A stretch of 64,000 nt of DNA, taken from the NCBI RefSeq assembly GCF_001983165.1, contig NZ_MNPU01000016.1, positions 60,415 to 124,414 of the forward strand, written 5' to 3'. Under the pieces are notes generated by a model. The model was given only the letters and a program-made list of their open reading frames with translations, made no database searches and had not been told where the DNA came from. The position numbers and the translations under genes are program-made. Shown piece by piece: positions 27,453-36,084 of this stretch; within the stretch, counting starts at the first letter, position 1, and each line of letters starts with the position of its first letter. The DNA comes from Pseudomonas gessardii. Its GTDB lineage: Bacteria; Pseudomonadota; Gammaproteobacteria; Pseudomonadales; Pseudomonadaceae.

Positions 27453-29015
27453 ATGCGTATTAAAGTGCATTGCCAGAACCGCATCGGCATCCTGCGGGAC
27501 ATCCTCAACCTGTTGGTGGAATACGGCGTCAACGTGGCCAAGGGCGAGGTTGGCGGTGAGCACGGCAATGCCATTTACCTGTATTGCCCGAACCTGGTGA
27601 ACATGCAGTTCCAGGCCTTGCGCCCGCAGTTCGAGGCGATTGCCGGAGTGTTTGGCGTCAAGCGGGTAGGGCTGATGCCCAGCGAGCGTCGGCATATGGA
27701 ACTCAACGCCTTGCTCGGGGCGTTGGAGTTCCCGGTGCTGTCCATCGACATGGGCGGCTCGATTGTCGCGGCCAACCGCGCGGCGGCGCAGTTGCTCGGG
27801 GTGCGGGTGGACGAAGTGCCAGGCATTCCCTTGTCGCGCTACGCCGAGGATTTCGACCTGCCGGAGCTGGTGCGCGCGAGCAAGTCGCGGATCAATGGCT
27901 TGCGGGTCAAGGTCAAGGGCGATGTGTTCCTGGCCGACATCGCCCCGTTGCAATCTTCCGAGCATGACGACAGCGAAGCCATGGCCGGCGCCGTGCTGAC
28001 CCTGCACCGTGCCGACCGCGTCGGTGAGCGGATCTACAATGTGCGCAAGCAGGAGCTGCGGGGCTTTGACAGCATTTTCCAAAGCTCCAGAGTCATGGCT
28101 GCTGTGGTGCGTGAAGCGCGGCGTATGGCGCCCCTCGATGCGCCCCTATTAATAGAAGGCGAGACCGGCACCGGCAAGGAGCTGCTGGCGCGCGCCTGTC
28201 ACCTGGCCAGCCCGCGCGGGCAGTCGCCGCTGATGGCGCTCAACTGCGCGGGGCTGCCGGAGTCGATGGCCGAGACCGAGCTGTTTGGCTATGGTCCAGG
28301 CGCGTTTGAAGGGGCACGGGCGGAGGGCAAGCTGGGGCTGTTGGAGCTGACGGCGGGCGGTACGTTGTTTCTCGATGGCGTGGGCGAAATGAGCGCGCGG
28401 TTGCAGGTCAAGTTGCTGCGCTTTCTGCAGGACGGTTGCTTTCGTCGCGTAGGCAGCGATGAAGAGGTCTACTTGGATGTGCGGGTGATCTGCGCGACCC
28501 AGGTGGACTTGTCGGAACTGTGTGCCCGCGGGGAGTTTCGTCAGGACCTGTATCACCGGCTCAATGTGTTGTCGTTGCATATCCCGCCGCTGCGCGAGTG
28601 CCTCGACGGTTTGCCGCCGCTGGTCGAGCACTTTATCGACCAGGCCAGCCGCTTGATTGGTTGCCCGTTGCCCAAGCTGGCACCGGCGGCCATGGAACGG
28701 CTCAGTCACTACCATTGGCCGGGCAATGTGCGGCAGTTGGAAAACGTGCTGTTCCAGGCGGTGTCGCTGTGTGAGGGTGGCACGGTCAAGGCTGAGCATA
28801 TTCGCTTGCCGGATTACGGCGTGCGCCAGCCGCTGGGTGATTTTTCCCTGGAGGGCGGCTTGGAAGAGATTGTCGGGCGGTTTGAAAAGGCGGTGCTGGA
28901 GAGTTTGTATGCCGAGCACCCCAGCAGTCGGCTGCTGGGCAAGCGCCTGGGGGTGTCCCACACCACTATCGCCAATAAGTTGCGTGATTACGAAGTGCTC
29001 AAGGCCGACAAATAA
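27453..29015 (+). CDS. phhR: PhhR, TyrR-like regulator of aromatic amino acid catabolism
   Basis: It activates phhABC in response to phenylalanine or tyrosine. The 520-residue protein starts with an ACT domain (about 1-75, MRIKVHCQNRIGILRDIL), then a PAS domain (about 80-190), an AAA+ domain with Walker A EGETGTGKE, and a C-terminal TyrR-type helix-turn-helix (LLGKRLGVSHTTIANKLRDY). The sigma-54 contact loop reads GAFEGA at residues 283-288, not GAFTGA, in line with TyrR-like proteins that work with sigma-70. It is divergent from phhA. The ribosome site is weak. Confidence 0.95.
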   Translation: MRIKVHCQNRIGILRDILNLLVEYGVNVAKGEVGGEHGNAIYLYCPNLVNMQFQALRPQFEAIAGVFGVKRVGLMPSERRHMELNALLGALEFPVLSIDMGGSIVAANRAAAQLLGVRVDEVPGIPLSRYAEDFDLPELVRASKSRINGLRVKVKGDVFLADIAPLQSSEHDDSEAMAGAVLTLHRADRVGERIYNVRKQELRGFDSIFQSSRVMAAVVREARRMAPLDAPLLIEGETGTGKELLARACHLASPRGQSPLMALNCAGLPESMAETELFGYGPGAFEGARAEGKLGLLELTAGGTLFLDGVGEMSARLQVKLLRFLQDGCFRRVGSDEEVYLDVRVICATQVDLSELCARGEFRQDLYHRLNVLSLHIPPLRECLDGLPPLVEHFIDQASRLIGCPLPKLAPAAMERLSHYHWPGNVRQLENVLFQAVSLCEGGTVKAEHIRLPDYGVRQPLGDFSLEGGLEEIVGRFEKAVLESLYAEHPSSRLLGKRLGVSHTTIANKLRDYEVLKADK

Positions 29016-29040
29016 GCCCCTGGCCCAACACGGTAAAAAT

Positions 29041-29066
29041 GTGGGAGCAAGCAAGCCCGCTCCCAC
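29041..29066. repeat. Short (collapsed) REP palindrome
   Basis: GTGGGAGC...GCTCCCAC in 26 bases, with AAGCAAGCCC between. It looks like a REPIN that lost its centre and most of the left arm. It follows phhR and may help end its transcript. Confidence 0.7.
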
Positions 29067-29210
29067 AATGGACCTGTGTCAAGGCCAAGACCGGTGCTTG
29101 CCGCAAGCGGCAGAACTCCGCCGTTTTTCCGACTCCCTGCCATCCCCTCATCCACCTTCAATCCTACGCAACCCCTTGCCCCACCTGGCTTTCCCCCACT
29201 TTTAAAAAGT

Positions 29211-29226
29211 TGGTGCGCAAATTGCT
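29211..29226 (+). promoter_or_regulatory. Sigma-54 promoter of flgF
   Basis: TGGTGCGCAAATTGCT has GG and GC ten bases apart and fits TGGCACG-N4-TTGCW. It lies about 57-72 bases before flgF, as expected for a FleQ/RpoN-dependent flagellar operon. Confidence 0.75.
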
Positions 29227-29282
29227 AAAGACTCCTCAGTACATCGGTGGGCGGCAAGCGTCCGTCAGTAAGAGGAATGAGC

Positions 29283-30023
29283 GTGGACAAGTACCTTTAT
29301 GTGGCAATGACCGGCGCCAGCCAGAATGCGCTGGCGCAAAAGGCCCATGCCAACAACCTGGCGAACATTTCCACCAACGGTTTTCAGCGTGACCTGGAAC
29401 AGGCCCGCTCGATGCCGGTGTTTGGTGACAGCTTTCCGGCGCGGGCCTTTGCCCTGACCGAGCGCCCAGGCACTGATTTTTCCCCTGGCTCGATGGTCGA
29501 GACCGGTCGTGACCTGGACGTTGCCGTCGGTGGTGATGGCTGGATCGCGGTGCAAACCCCAGATGGCGGCGAAGCCTACGTGCGCACCGCCAGCATGAAT
29601 ATCGATGCACTCGGCGTGCTGCGGGCCGGCAACGGCATGCCGATCATGGGCAATGGCGGGCCGATTTCGGTGCCGCCCGAGCAGAAGGTCGAGGTCGGCG
29701 AAGACGGCACCATCAGTATCCGCGCCATGGGTGAAGGCCCGCGGGTGATGGCTGTAGTGGACCGTATCAAGCTGGTCAAGCCGGACCTGGCCAACATGAC
29801 CAAGGGCCTGGACGGCGCGATCCACACCAAGGACGGCCAGCCGGCAGTGGCCGATGCCAGCGTCAAGGTGAACTCGGGCTTCCTGCAGTCGAGCAACGTC
29901 AACGCCGTCGAAGAAATGACCGCCGTGCTGGCCCTGTCCAAGCAGTTCGAGCTGCACGTGAAAATGATGAACAGCGCCAAAGAAGACGACCAGGCCATGA
30001 CCCGCGTCATGCAGATGAGCTGA
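29283..30023 (+). CDS. flgF: Flagellar proximal rod protein FlgF
   Basis: A structural protein of the proximal rod in the periplasm. The 246-residue product has the rod N-terminal motif LAQKAHANNLANISTNGFQRDL and the C-terminal rod motif LQSSNVNAVEEMTAVLALSKQFELHVKMM that pack as coiled coils. GTG 29283 is preferred because AGAGGA lies six bases upstream; the in-frame ATG at 29277 touches that site. It is the first gene of flgFGHIJKL. Confidence 0.95.
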   Translation: MDKYLYVAMTGASQNALAQKAHANNLANISTNGFQRDLEQARSMPVFGDSFPARAFALTERPGTDFSPGSMVETGRDLDVAVGGDGWIAVQTPDGGEAYVRTASMNIDALGVLRAGNGMPIMGNGGPISVPPEQKVEVGEDGTISIRAMGEGPRVMAVVDRIKLVKPDLANMTKGLDGAIHTKDGQPAVADASVKVNSGFLQSSNVNAVEEMTAVLALSKQFELHVKMMNSAKEDDQAMTRVMQMS

Positions 30024-30090
30024 TTGCAGCACCACTGATTACCAATTTCGTAACGCGGCGCCAACAAACAGGCGCACGAAGGAGAACAGC

Positions 30091-30876
30091 ATGCTTCCGG
30101 CTCTATGGGTTGCCAAAACCGGTCTGTCCGCCCAGGACACCAACCTGACCGTTATTTCCAACAACCTGGCGAACGTTTCGACCACGGGCTTCAAACGTGA
30201 TCGCGCCGAGTTCCAGGACCTGCTCTATCAGATCAAGCGTCAGCCGGGTGCCCAGTCGACCCAGGACAGCGAGTTGCCGTCGGGCCTGCAAGTGGGTACC
30301 GGTGTGTCCATCGTCGGTACCCAGAAGAACTTCACCGCCGGCAACCTGCAACAGACCGGACAGCCGCTGGACATGGCGATCAACGGCCGTGGCTTCTTCC
30401 AGATCCTGCAACCGGATGGCACTACTTCCTACACCCGTGACGGTACTTTCCACCTGGACTCCAACGGCCAGGTCGTGACGGCCAACGGCTTTGCCCTGGA
30501 GCCGGCGATTGTCGTGCCCAACGATGCCCAGACCTTTACGGTCGGCGCCGACGGTACCGTATCCATCACCATTGCCGGCAACCCGGCCTCCCAAGTGATC
30601 GGTAACCTGCAGACCGCCGACTTCATCAATCCGGCAGGCCTGCAAGCCACCGGCAACAACCTGTTCCTGGAAACCGCCGCCAGCGGCGCGCCGCAAGTCG
30701 GCACCCCGGGTCTCAACGGGTTTGGCACCACCCTGCAAAGCACCCTGGAAACCTCCAACGTCAGCACCGTGGAAGAAATGGTCAACATGATCACCACTCA
30801 GCGCGCCTACGAGATGAACTCCAAGGTGATTTCCACCGCCGACCAGATGCTTTCGTTCGTTACGCAGAATCTGTAA
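30091..30876 (+). CDS. flgG: Flagellar distal rod protein FlgG
   Basis: The distal rod subunit that spans the peptidoglycan. The 261-residue product starts MLPALWVAKTGLSAQDTNLTVISNNLANVSTTGFKR. It has FlgE/F/G core blocks (GRGFFQILQPDGTTSYTRDGTFHLDSNGQ) and ends with the rod helix NVSTVEEMVNMITTQRAYEMNSKVI. GAAGGAG lies upstream of the ATG. It follows flgF by 67 bases in the same operon. Confidence 0.97.
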   Translation: MLPALWVAKTGLSAQDTNLTVISNNLANVSTTGFKRDRAEFQDLLYQIKRQPGAQSTQDSELPSGLQVGTGVSIVGTQKNFTAGNLQQTGQPLDMAINGRGFFQILQPDGTTSYTRDGTFHLDSNGQVVTANGFALEPAIVVPNDAQTFTVGADGTVSITIAGNPASQVIGNLQTADFINPAGLQATGNNLFLETAASGAPQVGTPGLNGFGTTLQSTLETSNVSTVEEMVNMITTQRAYEMNSKVISTADQMLSFVTQNL

Positions 30877-30929
30877 TCAAGTCTATGGGGCGCTCCTGAG
30901 GGCGCCTGCAACACCGTGAGGTTAGGGTC

Positions 30930-31625
30930 ATGAATCGCTATGTTTCCGTTCTGGCATTGAGTGGGATTGCCGTGCTCGCGGGCTGTGTCGCCCCGACGCC
31001 AAAACCCAATGACCCGTACTACGCGCCGGTGTTGCCACGCACGCCGCTGCCGGCGGCGGCCAACAATGGCTCGATCTACCAGGCCGGTTTCGAACAGAAC
31101 CTGTACAGCGACCGCAAGGCGTTCCGGGTCGGTGACATCATCACCATCACCCTCAACGAGAAGACCACGGCCAGCAAGAACGCCAACTCCCAGGTGGACA
31201 AGACCAGCAAGACCGGCATTGGCCTGACCTCGTTGTTTGGTGCCGTGCCGAACACCAACAACCCCTTGGGCAGTGGCGACTTGAGTTTGAGCGCAGGCTA
31301 CAGCGGTGACCGCGCCACCAACGGCAAGAGCTCCGCTGGGCAGAACAACAGCCTGACCGGTTCGATCACCGTGACGGTGGCCGATGTATTACCCAACGGC
31401 ATCATCGCCGTGCGCGGTGAGAAGTGGATGACCCTCAACAGTGGTGACGAGCTGGTACGCATCGCCGGCATGGTCCGTGCCGATGACATTGCCACCGACA
31501 ACACGGTGCCTTCGACGCGTATTGCCGATGCGCGCATTACCTACTCGGGTACGGGTTCGTTTGCTGATGCGAGTCAGCCGGGCTGGTTCGACCGTTTCTT
31601 CCTTAGCCCGCTGTTCCCTTTCTAG
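30930..31625 (+). CDS. flgH: Flagellar L-ring protein FlgH (lipoprotein)
   Basis: The outer-membrane bushing around the rod. The 231-residue product has a lipoprotein signal ending in the lipobox LAGC, so Cys19 is the lipidated N-terminus. Family blocks are present: [37 protein letters not shown] and [25 protein letters not shown]. It follows flgG by about 50 bases, and its stop abuts the flgI GTG. Confidence 0.97.
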   Translation: MNRYVSVLALSGIAVLAGCVAPTPKPNDPYYAPVLPRTPLPAAANNGSIYQAGFEQNLYSDRKAFRVGDIITITLNEKTTASKNANSQVDKTSKTGIGLTSLFGAVPNTNNPLGSGDLSLSAGYSGDRATNGKSSAGQNNSLTGSITVTVADVLPNGIIAVRGEKWMTLNSGDELVRIAGMVRADDIATDNTVPSTRIADARITYSGTGSFADASQPGWFDRFFLSPLFPF

Positions 31626-32741
31626 GTGGCCACTTTGAAATTCAAACAGCTGATGGCGGCGGCACTGTTGCTGTCCCTGAGCGCAGTCGCCCAGGCTGAA
31701 CGCCTGAAAGACATCGCCAGCATTTCCGGCGTGCGTTCTAACCAGTTGATCGGCTACGGCCTGGTGGTCGGGCTTAACGGTACGGGTGACCAGACCACCC
31801 AGACCCCGTTCACCCTGCAGACCTTCAACAACATGCTCTCGCAGTTCGGCATCAAGGTGCCGTCGGGCTCGGGCACCGTGCAGCTGAAAAACGTCGCGGC
31901 CGTGTCCATCAGTGCCGACTTGCCGGCGTTCTCCAAGCCGGGTCAGGTGGTGGACATTACCGTGTCGTCCATCGGTAACTCGAAAAGCCTGCGCGGCGGT
32001 ACCCTGTTGATGACGCCGCTCAAAGGTATTGACGGCAACGTCTACGCCATCGCCCAGGGCAACCTGGTGGTGGGCGGGTTTGACGCTGAAGGCCGCGACG
32101 GTTCGAAGATTACGGTGAACGTGCCATCGGCCGGACGCATCCCTGGCGGCGCCACGGTTGAACGCACCGTGCCCAGCGGCTTCAACCAGGGCAACAGCCT
32201 GACCCTGAACCTCAACCGTTCCGACTTCACCACCGCCAAGCGTGTGGTCGACAAGATCAACGACATGCTCGGCCCTGGCGTCGCCCAGGCTATCGACGGT
32301 GGCTCGGTCCGGGTCACCGCGCCGCTGGACCCAAGCCAGCGCGTGGATTACCTGTCGATCCTGGAAAACCTCGAGGTCGACCCCGGCCAGGCAGTGGCCA
32401 AAGTCATTATCAACTCGCGCACCGGCACTATCGTGATCGGCCAGAACGTCAAAGTGTCGCCGGCCGCGGTGACCCACGGCAGCCTGACCGTGACCATTAC
32501 CGAAGACCCGATCGTCAGCCAGCCTGGGCCATTGTCCAATGGCCAGACCGCCGTGGTACCGCGCTCGCGGGTGAACGCCCAGCAAGAAGCCAAGCCAATG
32601 TTCAAGTTCGGCCCCGGCACCACCCTGGACGAGATTGTCCGCGCGGTGAACCAGGTGGGCGCGGCGCCCGGCGACTTGATGGCGATCCTCGAAGCTTTGA
32701 AACAGGCCGGCGCCTTGCAAGCCGACCTGATTGTGATCTGA
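31626..32741 (+). CDS. flgI: Flagellar P-ring protein FlgI
   Basis: The periplasmic P-ring protein at the peptidoglycan. The 371-residue product starts at GTG 31626 with a Sec signal ([23 protein letters not shown]). It has the conserved [20 protein letters not shown] and the C-terminal [33 protein letters not shown]. The start abuts the flgH stop. Confidence 0.97.
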   Translation: MATLKFKQLMAAALLLSLSAVAQAERLKDIASISGVRSNQLIGYGLVVGLNGTGDQTTQTPFTLQTFNNMLSQFGIKVPSGSGTVQLKNVAAVSISADLPAFSKPGQVVDITVSSIGNSKSLRGGTLLMTPLKGIDGNVYAIAQGNLVVGGFDAEGRDGSKITVNVPSAGRIPGGATVERTVPSGFNQGNSLTLNLNRSDFTTAKRVVDKINDMLGPGVAQAIDGGSVRVTAPLDPSQRVDYLSILENLEVDPGQAVAKVIINSRTGTIVIGQNVKVSPAAVTHGSLTVTITEDPIVSQPGPLSNGQTAVVPRSRVNAQQEAKPMFKFGPGTTLDEIVRAVNQVGAAPGDLMAILEALKQAGALQADLIVI

Positions 32742-32751
32742 GGCCATGGCC

Positions 32752-34011
32752 ATGGATATGCGCAACAGCGGGATCAGCAGCACGGCGGACTCGGGGTCTT
32801 ATTCCGACCTGAACCGGCTTAACCAGCTCAAGGTCGGCGCCGACAAGAACAGCGACGGCAACATGCGCAAAGTGGCGCAGGAGTTCGAGTCGCTGTTCCT
32901 CAGCGAGATGCTCAAGTCGATGCGCTCGGCCACCGACGCCCTGGGTAAGGGCAATCCGCTGAACACTCCGGCCGCCAAGCAGTACCAGGAAATGTACGAC
33001 CAGCAGTTGGCTGTCTCGATGTCCCGCGAAGGCGGTGGTATCGGCCTGGCCGACGTGCTGATGCGTCAGATGCAGAAGAACAAGCCGGTGGACGCCCAGG
33101 CGGCCACCTTGCAGGGCCCGGCGGCGGCTGAGCCGGTGAAGAAAGTCGACGTACCGACGGAAATCGCCGCCGGCACCCAGGCGACCGGGCCGCTGGGCCG
33201 CTCCAATGGCCAGCGCCCGCTGTGGGCCTACCGCGTGGCAGTCCCCGAAGGCGCCAGCGCTCACACCAACGACGTGGCTCTGATGAACCAGCGCCGTCTC
33301 GCCTTGCCGAGCAAACTGACCGATCGACTGCTCGCCGGCATCGTGCCGAGCGCGCCGGTCGCGATCGATGCCAATCGCGCGCCACTGCGTAACAGCGTCG
33401 CCGATGACAACGTGATCAACAGCAGTGCACGCAGTTTTGCCGTGCCCAGCGGCCGCATGCAGGTCTACGGCCGCGCCGTGGCCCAGCCGCCGTTGGCCCC
33501 GGCGAAGAAAGCCTTCAGTTCCCAGGACGAATTTGTCGCCACCATGTTGCCGATGGCCAAGGCTGCCGCGGCGCGTATTGGTGTCGATCCGAAGTACCTG
33601 GTGGCCCAGGCCGCCCTGGAAACCGGTTGGGGCAAGTCGGTGATGCGCGCCGACGACGGCAGCAGCAGCCACAACCTGTTCGGTATCAAGGCCGGCCAGA
33701 GCTGGCAGGGCGGCCAGGCCCGCGCGATCACCAGCGAGTTTCGCGATGGCGCGATGGTCAAGGAAACGGCGCAGTTCCGTTCCTACGATTCCTACCAGGA
33801 CAGCTTCCATGACCTGGTGACGTTGTTGCAAAGCAATGATCGCTATAAAGAAGTTGTGAAGTCAGCCGACAACCCGGAACAGTTTGTGCGCGAGTTGCAA
33901 AAAGCCGGGTATGCCACCGATCCGGATTACGCCAGCAAGATTTCGCAGATCGCAAAAACGATGAACAGTTACCAGAACTACGCTGTCGCGGGCGCGACCA
34001 CTCATTTATAA
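32752..34011 (+). CDS. flgJ: Flagellar rod-assembly muramidase FlgJ
   Basis: The rod cap that also cuts peptidoglycan so that the rod can cross it. The 419-residue product has the N-terminal rod-cap domain (about 35-105: VAQEFESLFLSEMLKSMRSA and YQEMYDQQLAVSMS). A long linker follows, then a C-terminal N-acetylglucosaminidase domain (about 260-410) with the catalytic Glu in AQAALETGWGKSV. GAGG at 32740-32743 fits ATG 32752 better than ATG 32746. The linker of about 150 residues is Ala/Pro-rich and longer than in enteric FlgJ. Confidence 0.95.
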   Translation: MDMRNSGISSTADSGSYSDLNRLNQLKVGADKNSDGNMRKVAQEFESLFLSEMLKSMRSATDALGKGNPLNTPAAKQYQEMYDQQLAVSMSREGGGIGLADVLMRQMQKNKPVDAQAATLQGPAAAEPVKKVDVPTEIAAGTQATGPLGRSNGQRPLWAYRVAVPEGASAHTNDVALMNQRRLALPSKLTDRLLAGIVPSAPVAIDANRAPLRNSVADDNVINSSARSFAVPSGRMQVYGRAVAQPPLAPAKKAFSSQDEFVATMLPMAKAAAARIGVDPKYLVAQAALETGWGKSVMRADDGSSSHNLFGIKAGQSWQGGQARAITSEFRDGAMVKETAQFRSYDSYQDSFHDLVTLLQSNDRYKEVVKSADNPEQFVRELQKAGYATDPDYASKISQIAKTMNSYQNYAVAGATTHL

Positions 34012-34021
34012 GGTCTGAACC

Positions 34022-36070
34022 ATGAGTTTGCTCAATATCGGGATGTCGGGGCTAAACGCCGCTCAAGGATCGTTGTCGGTCTTAAGTAACAACATCGCCA
34101 ACGCCAATACCGCAGGCTACTCGCGTCAGCAGACCACTCAGAGCGCGAACGCGTCGAACCAGTACGGCGGCGTGTTCATCGGCAGCGGCACGACCCTGGC
34201 CGACGTGCGCCGGGTGTACAACGAGTACCTGGACACGGCTTACCAGAACAGCACCTCGCTCAACAGCGATGCGGCGGCGTATCTGGACCAGGTCAGCGCC
34301 GTCGACAAGACTCTGTCGGATAAGACCACCGGCATGTCGGCTGTACTCAGTTCGTTTTTCGCCGCCGTGCAGACCGCGTCGGCCACGCCGAGCGACACGT
34401 CGGCTCGCCAGATCCTGCTCACCAGCGCCCAGACGTTGAGTAACCGGTTCAATGCGATCTCCACGCAGTTGAGCCAGCAGAAAGAAACCATCAACAGCCA
34501 GTTGACCTCCATGAGTGATCAGGTCAACCAACTGACCTCGTCGATTGCGTCCCTCAACAAGCAGATTGCCCAGGTGCAGGGTTCCACCAACACCACCCCG
34601 GCCAACCTGCTGGACTCGCGTGCCGAAGCCGTGCGCTCGCTCAACGAGTTGATCGGTGTGACCGCCGTCGAGAAAAACGGCGTGTTCAGCGTCAGCACCG
34701 GTACTGGTCAATCCCTGGTGCTGGGGGATCAGTCCAACACTATTTCCGCTGTGCCGAGCAAGGCCGACACCAGCCAGTACACCATCCAGATCAACATGCC
34801 CGGCAACACCGCGGTGGACATCGGCAATGTGGTCAGCGGTGGCAGCATCGGTGGGCTGTTGCGTTATCGCAGCGATGTATTGATGCCGGCGATCAACGAT
34901 TTGGGGCGCATTGCCATTGTCACCGCCGACACGATCAACAGCCAGCTGGGTCAGGGTATCGACCTGAACGGCGAGTTCGGTGCCTCGATGTTCAAGGACA
35001 TCAACAGTGCAGCTTCCGTCGCGCTGCGCAGCCTGGCCGCGCAAGGCAACCAGGGCTCCGGCAGCTTGGGGGTGACGATCGAGGACAGCAGCCAACTGAC
35101 CAGCTTCGATTACAAGGTGACCTTCAGCGACGCCACCGACCCGAGCAAAGTGACCGTGCTGCGTTCCGACGGCAAGGCCATGGGCGCCTTCGACATCACG
35201 GCCACGCCGCCGTCGGTGATCGACGGTTTCACCCTGGCCCTCACTGGCGGCCCGATGCAGGCAGGGGACAGCTTCAAGGTCAGCCCGACCGCCAACGGCG
35301 CCAAAGAGATCGGCACCGTGCTCGCCGACCCGAGCAAGGTCGCCTTCGCCGCGCCATTGCAGGGCGAAGCCGGCAAGACCAATCAGGGGACCGGTACGTT
35401 CACGCCGCCAACCTTGACGGTGCCCATCGATATCCAGGGCGGCGCCGACACCGCCCAACTGCGTGCCGGGATTCAGAACTCCTTGCCGGTGAAAATGGTG
35501 TTTGGCGCGCCAGCGGCCGATGGTACCCAGACCTACACCCTCAATAATGCCAAGGGTGAGTCGCTCGGTTCCGGCAGCATCATCCCGGGGCAGGACAACA
35601 AGATCACCATCAATGTGCCGATGCGCGATGCCAGCGGTGCGCTGGTGGTTCCGGCCAAGAGCTTCAGTTTCGACACCACGGTGGCGGGTTCGCCATCCGA
35701 TGGCGACAGCACCTCGTTTTCGTTCAATGCCACCGGCGTGTCCGACAACCGTAACGCCCAGCAACTGCTGAGCCTGCAGACCAAGGCAACCGTGGGCGTG
35801 GCTTCAGACGGCACGGGCGGCACCAGCCTGGTCGGGGCCAACAGCAAGCTGGTCTCGACCGTCGGCGCCAAGGCCGCAGCGGCCACGACCGACACCACGG
35901 CCACCAACGCGCTGTTGACGGCCAACAAGAACGCGCGCAACTCGGTGTCCCAGGTCAACCTGGATGAAGAGGCGGGCGACATGATCAAGTTCCAGCAGTA
36001 CTACACTGCGTCGTCGCAGATCATCAAGGCTGCGCAAGAAACCTTCAGTACGCTGATCAATAGTCTTTAA
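34022..36070 (+). CDS. flgK: Hook-filament junction protein FlgK (HAP1)
   Basis: The first junction protein between hook and filament. The 682-residue product starts MSLLNIGMSGLNAAQGSLSVLSNNIANANTAGYSRQ, the HAP1 hallmark, and ends with VNLDEEAGDMIKFQQYYTASSQIIKAAQETFSTLINSL. The middle (about 320-580) is a variable surface-exposed region rich in Thr, Ser and Gly. It follows flgJ by about 10 bases. Confidence 0.97.
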   Translation: MSLLNIGMSGLNAAQGSLSVLSNNIANANTAGYSRQQTTQSANASNQYGGVFIGSGTTLADVRRVYNEYLDTAYQNSTSLNSDAAAYLDQVSAVDKTLSDKTTGMSAVLSSFFAAVQTASATPSDTSARQILLTSAQTLSNRFNAISTQLSQQKETINSQLTSMSDQVNQLTSSIASLNKQIAQVQGSTNTTPANLLDSRAEAVRSLNELIGVTAVEKNGVFSVSTGTGQSLVLGDQSNTISAVPSKADTSQYTIQINMPGNTAVDIGNVVSGGSIGGLLRYRSDVLMPAINDLGRIAIVTADTINSQLGQGIDLNGEFGASMFKDINSAASVALRSLAAQGNQGSGSLGVTIEDSSQLTSFDYKVTFSDATDPSKVTVLRSDGKAMGAFDITATPPSVIDGFTLALTGGPMQAGDSFKVSPTANGAKEIGTVLADPSKVAFAAPLQGEAGKTNQGTGTFTPPTLTVPIDIQGGADTAQLRAGIQNSLPVKMVFGAPAADGTQTYTLNNAKGESLGSGSIIPGQDNKITINVPMRDASGALVVPAKSFSFDTTVAGSPSDGDSTSFSFNATGVSDNRNAQQLLSLQTKATVGVASDGTGGTSLVGANSKLVSTVGAKAAAATTDTTATNALLTANKNARNSVSQVNLDEEAGDMIKFQQYYTASSQIIKAAQETFSTLINSL

Positions 36071-36084
36071 GGGAGTCTGGGCCG

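Noticed and set aside
34082..35764. A 560-codon open frame opposite flgK, and a 478-codon frame opposite fliC (39235-40671)
   Set aside because: Both are complementary to conserved flagellar structural genes and read as low-complexity sequence without motifs.
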